Shown: positions 14,823 to 24,647, counted from the first letter of the stretch. The stretch: DNA of 37,620 nt from Pelagibacteraceae bacterium AG-390-C22 (GCA_003278125.1 QCGX01000009.1:1-37620), one strand, 5' to 3'. Notes: generated from the letters alone by a model not told the origin. Numbers and translations are program-made.

Positions 14823-17800
14823 ATGAATAGATACGAAAAAAATAAAAAACTTCTTTCTGAAAGCTATAACTATGATCAAAGCATGGAGCATGACGCTTGT
14901 GGCGTTGGCATGATTGCAACAACAGATGGAAAAAAATCAAGAAAAATAGTTGATTACGGAATAGAAGCGCTAAAAGCTATTTGGCATAGAGGAGCAGTTG
15001 ATGCAGATGGAAAATCAGGAGATGGAGCAGGAATACAAATAGAAATAGCCACAGAATTTTTTAAAGAGAAAATTATAGCTACAGGACATGATCCTGATAA
15101 CTCAAAAAGAATTTGTGTTGGAATGGTATTTCTTCCAAGGACAGATTATTTGGAGCAAGAAAAATGTAGAGAAATAATAGAGTCAGTATTGCTCGAGGAA
15201 AATTACTCTATTTATGGCTGGAGACAAGTTCCAATTAATTCAAGTGTTCTAGGAAAAACAGCTGAACAAAGCCGGCCTGAAATAGCCCAAGTTATGTTTA
15301 AGAAAAATCAAAATTTAGAAACAAATGATTTAGAGAGAAATTTATTTGAGACAAGGAAAAAGATTGAAAAACTAGCTAGGAAAAATCAACTTAAAAACTT
15401 TTATATTTGTTCATTTAGTTCTAGATCGATAGTTTATAAAGGAATGTTTCTAGCTGAAATGTTAGCAGAGTTTTATCCTGACTTGCATGATGAAAAATTA
15501 ACTTCAAGATTTGCGATTTTTCATCAAAGATACTCGACAAACACTTTTCCTAGTTGGGATTTAGCGCAACCATTTAGAACTTTAGCTCATAACGGTGAAA
15601 TCAACACTTTAAAAGGAAATATTAATTGGATGAAAATTCATGAACAAGATATGTCAAGTACATTATTTAAAAACGTAAAAGATTTAAAACCTGTCATTAG
15701 AAGTTCATCTGACTCTGGAGCGCTTGATAATGTATTTGAGTTACTTACACATTCAGGAAAATTAGCTCCATTAATTAAATTAATGATGATACCTGATGCT
15801 TGGTCAAAGAGGAGCAAAACAGTCCCTAAAAATCATCAAGATCTATTTAATTTTCTTAATAGCACTATTGAGCCTTGGGACGGACCAGCCGCAATTTGTG
15901 CTACGGACTCTAAATGGGTTTTAGCTTCTATGGACAGAAATGGATTAAGGCCATTAAGATATGCAAAAACTTCTGATAATTTATTTTTTGCTGGATCAGA
16001 GTCAGGAATGATCACATTTCCAGAAGAAAAAATTATTGAAAAAGGAAAATTAGGTCCTGGCCAGATAATAGCGATTGATTTAAAAAAAGGAAAACTTTAT
16101 AGAGATAAAGAAATTAAAGATTTTTTAGCTAAGGACTATAAAAAATATAGTCAACAAATAATTGATCTTGAAAAGAAAATTTCAACAGATAGTGAACAAC
16201 CAAAATTTACAGGAGACGAATTAAAAAAAAGGCAATATTTATCTGGATTAAGCATTGAAGATTTGGAGTTAATTTTACATCCAATGGCAGAGGAAGGGAA
16301 AGAGGCTTCTGGCTCGATGGGAGACGATACACCGGTGGCAGTTTTATCCAGTCATTATAGACCAGTTTCACATTATTTTAGACAGAACTTTAGTCAAGTA
16401 ACTAATCCACCAATTGACTCTTTAAGAGAGAATAAAGTAATGAGTTTAAAAACAAGATTTGGAAATCTTGGAAACATTCTTGACTTTGATAATCTAACTA
16501 AAGAAGATATTTATGTATTAGATAGTCCAATTTTAACTAATTCTCAATTTAAAAAATTTAATAAGATTTTTTCAGAAAAAATAAAAGTTATAGACTGTAC
16601 TTTTGATGTTAGCTCATCTTTAAAAGAGAGGATAGAAAGAATAAAAGAAGAATGTGAGATATCTGTAAGAGAAGGAAGTTCTGCTTTAATATTATCAGAC
16701 AAAGATATTTCAGATAACAAAACCAGTATACCTAGCGCACTAGCAGTAGGAGCTGTTCATTCTCATCTAGTTAAAAATGGACTAAGAGGTTATTGTTCTT
16801 TAAATGTCGAATGTTCAGACGCGCTTGATACCCACTCTTTTGCTGTACTAATTGGAGTTGGAGCTACAACTATAAATCCATACTTAGCTATAGATAGTAT
16901 TTATCAGAGATTTGAGAAGAAACTTTTTGGAAAATTAGATTTTGAAAGTTGTGTAATTAAATTTAAGAAATCAATTGATTCTGGCCTATTGAAAATTATG
17001 TCAAAGATGGGAATTTCAGTAATAAGCTCTTATAGAGGAGGTTGTAACTTTGAAGCCGTAGGATTAAGCAGAGCTATTGTGTCAGATTATTTTCCAGGCA
17101 TGTCGTCCAGAATTTCTGGAATAGGAATAAGTGGAATAGAAGAAAAAATAAAAGAGCTGCATCGTAAGTTTTCTAAAAAAAATATTTATACTTTACCGAT
17201 AGGAGGATTGTATCGTTATAGAAAGAGTGGTGAAAATCATCAGTATGATGGCAGCTTAATTCATTTATTGCAAAGCGCTGTAGGAACTGGGTCCTACGAA
17301 CAGTATAAAAAGTATTCAAATGGAATTTATAATCTACCACCTATAAATTTACGTGACCTTTTGCAATTTAAAAAGAGAAGAACACCAATTGATATTAAGG
17401 AAGTAGAACCAATCGAGGATATTTTAAAGCGATTTGGTAGTGGAAGCATGTCACATGGAGCTTTGTCAGCAGAAGCACATGAAGTTTTAGCTACCGGGAT
17501 GAATAGAATTAAAGGAGCATCTTGTAGTGGAGAAGGGGGAGAAGACGCTAAAAGATTTAAAACTTTACCAAATGGAGACTCAGCTAATTCTAGAGTAAAA
17601 CAAATTGCCTCTGCAAGATTTGGTGTAACCGTTGATTATCTAAATAATGCGAATGAAATAGAAATTAAAATAGCCCAAGGCGCAAAACCAGGAGAAGGAG
17701 GTCAGTTACCGGGATTTAAAGTGACTGCTGAAATCGCAAGATTAAGACATTCAACTCCAGGAGTTACTTTAATCTCGCCTCCACCTCACCATGACATTTA

Positions 17801-19319
17801 CTCTATTGAGGATTTAGCTCAACTAATCTACGATTTAAAACAAATTAATCCAAGAGCAAGAATTGGAGTAAAATTGGTTGCTTCAACAGGAATTGGAACG
17901 ATTGCTGCAGGTGTTGCTAAAGCAAAAGCTGATATAATTTTAATTTCTGGTCACTCTGGAGGAACTGGTGCCAGCCCTCAAACAAGCATTAAGTATGCAG
18001 GAGTACCATGGGAGATGGGATTAACCGAAGCTAATCAAATTTTAACTTTAAACAATCTAAGACACAAAGTTACATTGAGAACTGATGGTGGAATAAAAAC
18101 TGGAAGGGACATTGTAATTGCTGCGATGATGGGTGCCGAAGAATACGGAATGGGGACGTCCTCTTTGGTAGCCATGGGATGCATTATGGTAAGACAATGT
18201 CACTCAAATACTTGTCCAGTTGGCGTTTGTAGCCAAGATAAAAAATTAAGAGAAAAATTTACAGGCACTCCAGAAAAAGTAGTAAATCTTTTCACATTTG
18301 CAGCTAAAGAGGTAAGGGAAATCTTAGCTTCTCTTGGCTACAAAACAATAAATGAAATTATTGGTAGGACAGATTTATTATCTCAAGTTAACAAAGGAGC
18401 TCCTAATTTAGATGATCTGGATTTAAATCCTTTATTGGTTCAGGCAGACCCAGGAGAAAACCCGAGATATTGTAAAGATAAGATTATAAATAAAGTTCCA
18501 GAAACTTTAGATGAAAAAATTTGGTCAGATATAGAAAATAAAATTCAAGTTACAAAACAAAATGATTTTGAGTACGATATTAAAAATACCTTTAGATCAG
18601 TTGGAACTCGATTATCTCATTATATTTATAAAAAATTTGGTAATGAAAAATTGAATCCAGATACTATAAAAATTAAATTAAGAGGGTCAGCTGGACAGTC
18701 ATTGGGGGGGTTTTTAATGAAAGGAATAAAGTTAATAGTTGAAGGAGATTGTAACGACTATGTGGGAAAAGGACTTTCTGGAGGATCTATAGTTGTTTAT
18801 CCTTCATCTAAGAGTCAGCTGATCTCACACGAAAATTCTATTATTGGAAATACTGTTTTATATGGAGCTACGTCTGGAAAATTATTTTGCTCTGGTCAGG
18901 CCGGGGAAAGATTTGCAGTAAGAAATTCTGGAGGCCTAGGGATAGTGGAAGGATGCGGAGCTCATGGATGCGAGTATATGACTGGTGGAACAGCCATCAT
19001 ACTTGGACAAATTGGAGATAACTTTGGAGCTGGAATGACAGGTGGAATGGGATTTGTTTATGATGAAAAAAATAATTTTGAGAGCTATGTCAACCCATCT
19101 TCTATTATATGGCAACCAATAGAGACCGAATATTGGAAAAAGTTTTTAAAAGAAAATCTTAAAGATTTTTTTAAAGAAACAAATTCTCTAATAACAAAAA
19201 AAATACTAGAAAATTTTGAAATGGAAATTAAGAAATTCAAACAAGTTTGCCCAATAGAAATGCTTGATAAATTAGATAATCCCATTACTTTAAAGTCGAA
19301 GATTAAGAAAGCTAGTTAA
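14823..19319 (+). CDS. gltB: Glutamate synthase large subunit
   Basis: Alpha subunit of glutamate synthase: hydrolyses glutamine, channels ammonia and reduces it onto 2-oxoglutarate. The length, 1498 residues, is standard. Domains in order: a class II glutaminase domain whose nucleophile C26 (in HDACGVGM) becomes N-terminal after removal of a 25-residue propeptide, with RYSTNTFPSWDLAQP and HNGEIN in the same domain; a central domain; the FMN-binding synthase domain with GEGGEDAKR, PGEGGQLPG and GHSGGTGASP; the [3Fe-4S] ligands C1120, C1126 and C1131 in CIMVRQCHSNTC; and the right-handed beta-helix domain near the C-terminus rich in Gly (GGTAIILGQIGDNFGAGMTG). No residue appears lost. Its stop is immediately followed by the ATG of the next gene. 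Confidence 0.97.
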   Translation: MNRYEKNKKLLSESYNYDQSMEHDACGVGMIATTDGKKSRKIVDYGIEALKAIWHRGAVDADGKSGDGAGIQIEIATEFFKEKIIATGHDPDNSKRICVGMVFLPRTDYLEQEKCREIIESVLLEENYSIYGWRQVPINSSVLGKTAEQSRPEIAQVMFKKNQNLETNDLERNLFETRKKIEKLARKNQLKNFYICSFSSRSIVYKGMFLAEMLAEFYPDLHDEKLTSRFAIFHQRYSTNTFPSWDLAQPFRTLAHNGEINTLKGNINWMKIHEQDMSSTLFKNVKDLKPVIRSSSDSGALDNVFELLTHSGKLAPLIKLMMIPDAWSKRSKTVPKNHQDLFNFLNSTIEPWDGPAAICATDSKWVLASMDRNGLRPLRYAKTSDNLFFAGSESGMITFPEEKIIEKGKLGPGQIIAIDLKKGKLYRDKEIKDFLAKDYKKYSQQIIDLEKKISTDSEQPKFTGDELKKRQYLSGLSIEDLELILHPMAEEGKEASGSMGDDTPVAVLSSHYRPVSHYFRQNFSQVTNPPIDSLRENKVMSLKTRFGNLGNILDFDNLTKEDIYVLDSPILTNSQFKKFNKIFSEKIKVIDCTFDVSSSLKERIERIKEECEISVREGSSALILSDKDISDNKTSIPSALAVGAVHSHLVKNGLRGYCSLNVECSDALDTHSFAVLIGVGATTINPYLAIDSIYQRFEKKLFGKLDFESCVIKFKKSIDSGLLKIMSKMGISVISSYRGGCNFEAVGLSRAIVSDYFPGMSSRISGIGISGIEEKIKELHRKFSKKNIYTLPIGGLYRYRKSGENHQYDGSLIHLLQSAVGTGSYEQYKKYSNGIYNLPPINLRDLLQFKKRRTPIDIKEVEPIEDILKRFGSGSMSHGALSAEAHEVLATGMNRIKGASCSGEGGEDAKRFKTLPNGDSANSRVKQIASARFGVTVDYLNNANEIEIKIAQGAKPGEGGQLPGFKVTAEIARLRHSTPGVTLISPPPHHDIYSIEDLAQLIYDLKQINPRARIGVKLVASTGIGTIAAGVAKAKADIILISGHSGGTGASPQTSIKYAGVPWEMGLTEANQILTLNNLRHKVTLRTDGGIKTGRDIVIAAMMGAEEYGMGTSSLVAMGCIMVRQCHSNTCPVGVCSQDKKLREKFTGTPEKVVNLFTFAAKEVREILASLGYKTINEIIGRTDLLSQVNKGAPNLDDLDLNPLLVQADPGENPRYCKDKIINKVPETLDEKIWSDIENKIQVTKQNDFEYDIKNTFRSVGTRLSHYIYKKFGNEKLNPDTIKIKLRGSAGQSLGGFLMKGIKLIVEGDCNDYVGKGLSGGSIVVYPSSKSQLISHENSIIGNTVLYGATSGKLFCSGQAGERFAVRNSGGLGIVEGCGAHGCEYMTGGTAIILGQIGDNFGAGMTGGMGFVYDEKNNFESYVNPSSIIWQPIETEYWKKFLKENLKDFFKETNSLITKKILENFEMEIKKFKQVCPIEMLDKLDNPITLKSKIKKAS

Positions 19320-20195
19320 ATGAATAAAATAAATGTTTTTTGCTTTGGTTTTGGCCAGACAGCAAAAAGTTTTGTTAAAAAACTTAAAATTGAAAAGATT
19401 CCATTTAAGTTAACTGTAACATCTCGACAGGAAACCCAAAATAAAAATTTTGAAGATATTAATTATGAAAGCTTTCAATTAAATGAAAAAAAATTTGATA
19501 ATAATTTAATTAAAAACCTAGATGAGGCTGATCATATTCTAATATCAATAGCTCCAGTTAATGGTGAAGATATTGTAATAAAAAATTTTAAAGAGAGATT
19601 TAAAGACAAAAAATTTAAATGGATTACTTATCTATCCGCAACCAGCGTGTATGGAGATCACGGAGGAGAATGGGTTGATGAAACAAGTAAAACGAATCCA
19701 ACATCTATTAATGGAATTCAGAGACTAAAAGTAGAAAAAAATTGGATAGAATTATCACAACAGTATAATATGCCACTACAAATTTTTAGATTGTCAGGAA
19801 TTTATTCAAATCAACATAATGTTTTAAAAAGATTAAAGACAGGAGAAGTCAAAATAATAAATAAAAAGAATCATTTTTTCTCTCGAATTCATGTTGAAGA
19901 TATTGCCAATGCTTTATTTAAGTCTTTGGATAATTTTAAAAAGGGTGAAATTTACAATATCTCGGATGATAAGCCTGCATCTAATAAGGAAGTTATAATG
20001 TATGGTATAAAACTACTAGGTGTTGATGAGCCACCAACTATAGAAACTAGCGAGATAGAAAGTGAAATGTTAAAAAATTTTTACAAAGATTCAAAAAAAG
20101 TTAGTAACAAAAAAATGAAAAATTTTTTCGACTTTGAATTAAAATATCCTACTTATATCGAGGGATTAGACTATATCAATAACAATTCTATTTAA
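19320..20195 (+). CDS. NAD(P)-binding epimerase/SDR-like protein (YeeZ-like)
   Basis: A 291-residue protein of the extended short-chain dehydrogenase/epimerase superfamily, most like the uncharacterised YeeZ-type proteins. The N-terminal FGFGQTAKSFV (about 8-18) is the dinucleotide-binding glycine loop in its GxGxxA form. LSATSVYGDHGGEWVDE (about 104-120) corresponds to the active-site Ser/Thr region of epimerases, but the classical YxxxK is replaced: the following stretch reads INGIQRLKVEKNW with no Tyr. Such proteins may bind NAD(P) without the usual epimerase chemistry. HVEDIANALFKSLD and YNISDDKPASNKEV are typical of the C-terminal half. It starts on the base after the gltB stop, so it is probably co-transcribed with gltDB; reaction unknown. 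Confidence 0.8.
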   Translation: MNKINVFCFGFGQTAKSFVKKLKIEKIPFKLTVTSRQETQNKNFEDINYESFQLNEKKFDNNLIKNLDEADHILISIAPVNGEDIVIKNFKERFKDKKFKWITYLSATSVYGDHGGEWVDETSKTNPTSINGIQRLKVEKNWIELSQQYNMPLQIFRLSGIYSNQHNVLKRLKTGEVKIINKKNHFFSRIHVEDIANALFKSLDNFKKGEIYNISDDKPASNKEVIMYGIKLLGVDEPPTIETSEIESEMLKNFYKDSKKVSNKKMKNFFDFELKYPTYIEGLDYINNNSI

Positions 20196-20921
20196 TTCTT
20201 TAATAATTTTATTTAGAGATTTTTTATCAGACAAACTATGATCTCCATTTTTAATAATCATCAGTTTCTTCTTTGCTTTAGTAAAAATAGCCAAAACTTT
20301 TCTTGAAAATGAAACTGGGACAACTTCATCCTTTTGACCGTGAATCATTGATATTTTAATTCTAGAATTTATTTTTTTTGACAAAACTCTGTTTTTTCTT
20401 CCATCTTTTATTAACTGATAAGTAATGGGATACTTATACTGGCCACTTTCAATGTTAGTGATGCCTTTTTTAATAACCTCCTCTTTAATTTTCTTTGGAA
20501 ACTTATTCCACATTAACCTTGTTAAAAATTCTGGAGCAGACCCAATACCAAGAAATCCTTTAATTTGTTTTTTGAAATATTTAAATTGATTAAGAGCAAT
20601 CCAAGCTCCCATACTAGACCCAATAATAATGAAATCATTTTTTCTAATTATTTTTTTAATCAATAATTTTGTATTTTTAGACCAAATACTTATATTACCT
20701 TTTGTAAATTCTCCTGAAGATTTTCCATGACCAAAATATTCCAATGCTAGAAAACCTAATTTTTTTTTAATTGCATATCTTTTCAATGATTGAGGTTTTT
20801 GACCTTCTACATCAGACATAAAACCTGGAAGAAAAACGATATAAAGATTTTTTTTGTAATAATTGTCGATATATCTAAGTTTTTTAGTCTTTGAAATTTT
20901 TTGGTACTTAAATTTTTTCAT
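20166..20921 (-). CDS. Alpha/beta hydrolase, serine esterase/thioesterase-like
   Basis: A 251-residue cytoplasmic alpha/beta hydrolase. The oxyanion-loop region FLPGFMSDVEGQKP (30-43) and EYFGHGKSSGEF recall the ABHD10/YqiA-like group of small esterases. The catalytic triad is visible: Ser103 in the nucleophile elbow GSSMGAW, Asp198 in HGQKDEVVP, His228 in NGDHSLS. The length is normal and there is no signal peptide. Natural substrate unknown; ABHD10-type enzymes cleave acyl-glucuronides and S-acyl groups, which should not be assumed here. Its last 30 bases overlap the 3' end of the convergent epimerase-like gene, so both strands code there. It is divergent from the glycosyltransferase gene with 41 bases between. 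Confidence 0.87.
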   Translation of the reverse strand: MKKFKYQKISKTKKLRYIDNYYKKNLYIVFLPGFMSDVEGQKPQSLKRYAIKKKLGFLALEYFGHGKSSGEFTKGNISIWSKNTKLLIKKIIRKNDFIIIGSSMGAWIALNQFKYFKKQIKGFLGIGSAPEFLTRLMWNKFPKKIKEEVIKKGITNIESGQYKYPITYQLIKDGRKNRVLSKKINSRIKISMIHGQKDEVVPVSFSRKVLAIFTKAKKKLMIIKNGDHSLSDKKSLNKIIKELNRIVIDIV

Positions 20922-20938
20922 ATAAAGTTACAAGTTTA

Positions 20939-20955
20939 ATTTGTTAATATATAAC
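20939..20955. promoter_or_regulatory. Inverted repeat in a 41-base divergent intergenic region
   Basis: TTGTTA (20939-20944) and TAACAA (20950-20955) flank ATATA, between the divergent hydrolase and glycosyltransferase starts. It could be a shared operator, but a 6-bp A/T-rich dyad is weak evidence. Confidence 0.25.
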
Positions 20956-20962
20956 AATAAAT

Positions 20963-22120
20963 ATGGCTTCGAAAATAAAAGTTCTTCAAGTTATTCCAAC
21001 TCTAGGATTTGGCGGTGCTGAAACCGGATGTTATGACTTAGCACATTACTTGTCTGAAAAGGGTTGTATTTCTTTTATAGCAACTTCTGGAGGTAAATTA
21101 TTGAAATTCGTAAAAAAAAATAAAGTTAAAATTTTTCGACTTCCTGTTCACTCCAAAAATCCATTACTTATCATTTTAAATACGATTATCTTATCTATAC
21201 TTATATTAATAAATAACATAAATATCGTTCATGCAAGAAGTAGAGCTCCAGCTTGGTCTAGTTATTTTGCATGTTTAATAACTAGAAGAAATTTTGTCAC
21301 TACATTTCATGGAACTTATAATTTTACAAACAATTTAAAAAAATTTTACAATAGCATTATGTTGAGATCTAAGTTAACAATCGCTGGATCAAATTTTATT
21401 TTTAATCATATTAACGAGAATTACAGCGAGTATTTAAATCGAAAGAAAAAATTAAGAGTCATATTTAGAGGTATAAATGTTGATTATTTTAGTCAAAAAA
21501 ATATTTCAATTTTAAAACAAGAAAAAATTAGACAAGAGTGGGAACTCTTGCCAAACAAATTTATTATTCTTATGCCTGGAAGATTAACTTATTGGAAAGG
21601 CCAAGAGAAATTTATCGAGTCATTAAATATTTTAGTTGAAGATTATAATAATTTTAATTTTCAAGCAGTAGTCCTTGGCTCAGATCAAGGTAGAAAAGTA
21701 TATAAAAAAAAACTAATTAATTTAGTTCAAAGGTATAGATTAGGTCAAAAAATAAAATTTATTGAGCATTGTAAAGAAATGCCTTTAGCTTATTCATTGG
21801 CTGATGTAGTTGTTTCAGCTTCAACAGAACCTGAAGCATTTGGTCGAGTTTCAGTAGAAGCCCAGGCCATGGGAAAACCCATTATTGCTAGCGATCTTGG
21901 AGGATCAAAGGAAACAATTTTAAAAGGTAAGTCGGGTTTTCTATATAAACATGATGACCCTCGACAGCTTGCTAAAGCATTAAATAATGTTATTGAATTA
22001 GATCAAGATGCATTGAATTCTATAGGGAACGAAGGTAGAAAAAACGTGACAAAAAAATTTGATGTAGAAGCAATGTGCGATTCAACTTTAAGAGAGTATA
22101 AAAAATTGTTAGACATATAA
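20963..22120 (+). CDS. Glycosyltransferase family 4 protein
   Basis: A 385-residue GT-B fold glycosyltransferase, retaining type, that would move a sugar from a nucleotide-sugar donor to a cell-surface glycan or lipid acceptor on the cytoplasmic face. The N-terminal acceptor domain opens with VIPTLGFGGAETGCYDLAHY, the typical glycine-rich loop. The C-terminal donor domain has MPGRLTYWKGQEKFIESL (about 205-222), and ASTEPEAFGRVSVEAQAMGK (about 290-309) with the E-x7-E type motif that binds the donor nucleotide. DLGGSKETI follows. Donor and acceptor cannot be predicted. It stands alone between the hydrolase and thrS, with thrS starting three bases after its stop, so it may drive or share transcription with the translation operon. 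Confidence 0.93.
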   Translation: MASKIKVLQVIPTLGFGGAETGCYDLAHYLSEKGCISFIATSGGKLLKFVKKNKVKIFRLPVHSKNPLLIILNTIILSILILINNINIVHARSRAPAWSSYFACLITRRNFVTTFHGTYNFTNNLKKFYNSIMLRSKLTIAGSNFIFNHINENYSEYLNRKKKLRVIFRGINVDYFSQKNISILKQEKIRQEWELLPNKFIILMPGRLTYWKGQEKFIESLNILVEDYNNFNFQAVVLGSDQGRKVYKKKLINLVQRYRLGQKIKFIEHCKEMPLAYSLADVVVSASTEPEAFGRVSVEAQAMGKPIIASDLGGSKETILKGKSGFLYKHDDPRQLAKALNNVIELDQDALNSIGNEGRKNVTKKFDVEAMCDSTLREYKKLLDI

Positions 22121-22123
22121 TAC

Positions 22124-24043
22124 ATGCCTCAAATTCAATTATTAGATGGAAAAAAAATTTCTTTTACGAAATCAATCAATGGTTTTGATTTAACAAAAAA
22201 AATTAGCAAATCTTTAGAGAAGGCTGCTCTTATTATGGAGGTCGATGGGCAACTAAAAGATTTAAGCCATGAAATTACAAAAAACTCTAAAGTAAGAATT
22301 ATTACATCAAAAGATAAAGAGGGTTTAGAGGTTATAAGACATGATGCAGCACATATAATGGCGATGGCAGTTCAAGAGTTATTTCCAGGAACTCAAGTTA
22401 CGATAGGCCCGGTTATCGAAAATGGTTTTTATTATGATTTTGCCAGAAAGGAACCTTTTACTAGCGATGATTTAGAAAAAGTAGAAAAAAAAATGTCTGA
22501 GATTATTGATAGAGATGTTAAAACAAAACGAGAGGTTTGGAAAAGAGATAAAGCTATTTCTCACTTTAAAAAAATTGGGGAAAAGTATAAAGCTGAAATT
22601 ATCGAAAGCATTCCTAAAAATGAAGAACTATCAGTTTATCATCATGGAGATACCTGGCATGATCTTTGTAGAGGACCCCATTTAGCATCTTCAAGCAAAA
22701 TAGGAAAAGCTTTTAAGCTAACAAAAGTATCAGGTGCTTATTGGCGTGGAGACTCAAATAATGAAATGCTTCAAAGAATTTATGGCACATGCTGGAGTTC
22801 AAAAAAAGAATTAGATGATTACTTACATAGATTAGAAGAGGCTGAAAAAAGAGATCATAGAAAACTTGGCAAGGAAATGGATTTATTTCATTTTAGAGAA
22901 GAAAGCCCTGGATCAGTATTTTGGCATGAAAAGGGTTGGTTATTATTTCAAAGATTGGTTGAATATATGAGAATGAAACAACGTTTAGCAGGATATAAAG
23001 AAATAAATACGCCCGAACTTTTAGACAAAACGTTATGGGAAAAATCTGGCCATTGGGAAAAATTCGGTGAGCACATGTTTACATCAGAGACACCCGATGA
23101 AAAAACTTTTGCAATAAAACCAATGAACTGTCCTGGCTGCGTTCAAGTTTTTAACCAAGGTTTAAAAAGCTACAGAGATTTACCACTAAAATTGTCAGAG
23201 TTTGGAAAAGTGCATAGATATGAACCATCAGGTGCATTACATGGATTATTGAGAGTAAGAGCTTTTACACAGGATGATGCTCATATTTTTTGTACTGAAG
23301 ATCAAATAACTGAAGAAACATTAGAGGTAACTAATTTAATTTTAGAAATTTATAAGGCGCTTGGATTTGAAGATGTAATATTAAAATATTCAGATAGACC
23401 AGAAAAAAGAGTTGGTGATGACAGTATTTGGGACAAATCTGAAGCCGCTCTCTTATCAGCAATAAAAAAATCAAAACTTGAATACTCTATTAACAAAGGT
23501 GAAGGAGCTTTCTATGGGCCAAAAATAGAATTTGTTTTAAGAGATGCTATCGGTCGAGATTGGCAATGTGGAACATTACAAGTTGATTTAAATTTGCCAA
23601 ATAGATTAGGTGCAACATTTGTTGATAAAGATGGAACGAAAAAAGTTCCAGTTATGTTACATAGAGCTTTATTTGGATCTTTAGAGAGGTTTATAGGAAT
23701 TTTAATAGAAAATTATGCAGGAAAATTGCCTTTTTGGTTATCTCCAGCACAAGCTGTTGTGTGTCCAATAGCAGAAGAAAACAACGATTATGTTAAAAAG
23801 TTATTTGAAGATTTATTTAAAGAAGGTATAAAATGCGAAGTGGATTTAAGAAACGAGAAGATAAATTATAAAATAAGAGAACATTCTCTTGCGAAAATAC
23901 CTTTTATTATAGTTTGTGGAAAAAAAGAGGTTGCTGATAATACTGTAACTGTTAGAAAACTTGGGTCAGAAAAACAAGAAACAATTAAAAAAGAAGAATT
24001 TATCAAAAATATGCTTAAAGCAAACAAGTTGCCTTTAAACTAA
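22124..24043 (+). CDS. thrS: Threonyl-tRNA synthetase
   Basis: Class II synthetase that charges tRNA-Thr and edits mis-charged Ser-tRNA. The 639 residues match the bacterial standard. Order: TGS domain (1-60), editing domain with H73-D-A-A-H77, catalytic core, anticodon-binding domain (about 535-639, from QAVVCPIA). In the core, MNCPGC contains C336, the first ligand of the catalytic zinc, and the class II motif 2 region reads FGKVHRYEPSGALHGLLRVR. ATG at 22124 follows the glycosyltransferase stop by three bases. It heads the conserved cluster thrS-infC-rpmI-rplT-pheS-pheT, and infC starts directly at its stop codon. Confidence 0.97.
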   Translation: MPQIQLLDGKKISFTKSINGFDLTKKISKSLEKAALIMEVDGQLKDLSHEITKNSKVRIITSKDKEGLEVIRHDAAHIMAMAVQELFPGTQVTIGPVIENGFYYDFARKEPFTSDDLEKVEKKMSEIIDRDVKTKREVWKRDKAISHFKKIGEKYKAEIIESIPKNEELSVYHHGDTWHDLCRGPHLASSSKIGKAFKLTKVSGAYWRGDSNNEMLQRIYGTCWSSKKELDDYLHRLEEAEKRDHRKLGKEMDLFHFREESPGSVFWHEKGWLLFQRLVEYMRMKQRLAGYKEINTPELLDKTLWEKSGHWEKFGEHMFTSETPDEKTFAIKPMNCPGCVQVFNQGLKSYRDLPLKLSEFGKVHRYEPSGALHGLLRVRAFTQDDAHIFCTEDQITEETLEVTNLILEIYKALGFEDVILKYSDRPEKRVGDDSIWDKSEAALLSAIKKSKLEYSINKGEGAFYGPKIEFVLRDAIGRDWQCGTLQVDLNLPNRLGATFVDKDGTKKVPVMLHRALFGSLERFIGILIENYAGKLPFWLSPAQAVVCPIAEENNDYVKKLFEDLFKEGIKCEVDLRNEKINYKIREHSLAKIPFIIVCGKKEVADNTVTVRKLGSEKQETIKKEEFIKNMLKANKLPLN

Positions 24044-24589
24044 GTGTCCAACTTCAAACCAAATTATTTTCAAAGAAGAAGCAAACCGCAAGGTCCTAAA
24101 GCTAATGAAAGAATTAGAGCTTTAGATGTCCAAGTTATCGGAAGCGACGGAGGTAATTTAGGTGCAATGCCTTTAAACAAAGCAATCGAACTAGCCAAAC
24201 AAGAAGGGTTAGACTTGATAGAAATATCTCCTAACGCAAACCCTCCTGTTTGCAAAATAATGGACATGGGTAAATATAAGTATGATTTACAAAAAAAGGC
24301 TAACTTAGCAAAAAAAAAACAAAAAATTGTTTCTTTGAAAGAAATTAAACTAAGACCAGGAACAGAAGCTCATGATTATAATTTTAAAATTAAAAATGCA
24401 AAAAAATTTATTACAAAAGGAGATAAAGTTAAATTTACAGTTAAATTTAAAGGAAGAGAGATGCAACATACTGAGCTTGGAAAAGATTTAATGAACAGAA
24501 TTATTGAAGAAACAAAAGATATTGCCAAGGTTGAAAGCAGGCCTAAATTTGAGGGTAGGCAGATGGTAATGATCATTCAACCTATCTAA
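24044..24589 (+). CDS. infC: Translation initiation factor IF-3
   Basis: IF-3 binds the 30S subunit, keeps it apart from 50S and checks the start codon. The 181 residues cover the N-terminal domain (RIRALDVQVIGSDGGNLG through PPVCKIMDMGKYKYD) and the C-terminal domain (KEIKLRPGTEAHDYNFKIKNA to the end, with VESRPKFEGRQMVMII). The start is GTG at 24044, directly after the thrS TAA; the upstream in-frame codon is that stop, so no longer form is possible. Many infC genes use rare starts such as AUU for autoregulation; a GTG start with no spacing instead suggests coupling to thrS translation. Confidence 0.96.
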   Translation: MSNFKPNYFQRRSKPQGPKANERIRALDVQVIGSDGGNLGAMPLNKAIELAKQEGLDLIEISPNANPPVCKIMDMGKYKYDLQKKANLAKKKQKIVSLKEIKLRPGTEAHDYNFKIKNAKKFITKGDKVKFTVKFKGREMQHTELGKDLMNRIIEETKDIAKVESRPKFEGRQMVMIIQPI

Positions 24590-24606
24590 TTAAAGATAAT
24601 ATCATC

Positions 24607-24635
24607 TTGTAAAGATTAATTATTGCCTATATAAA
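24607..24635 (+). promoter_or_regulatory. Candidate promoter for rpmI-rplT
   Basis: TTGTAA (24607-24612), a 17-base spacer, and TATAAA (24630-24635) lie in the infC-rpmI gap. Transcription would start around 24642, only about six bases before the rpmI ATG, so the message would be nearly leaderless. There is no room for the L20-binding leader known in E. coli and Bacillus on that transcript. Confidence 0.5.
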
Positions 24636-24647
24636 ACCGAAATATTT

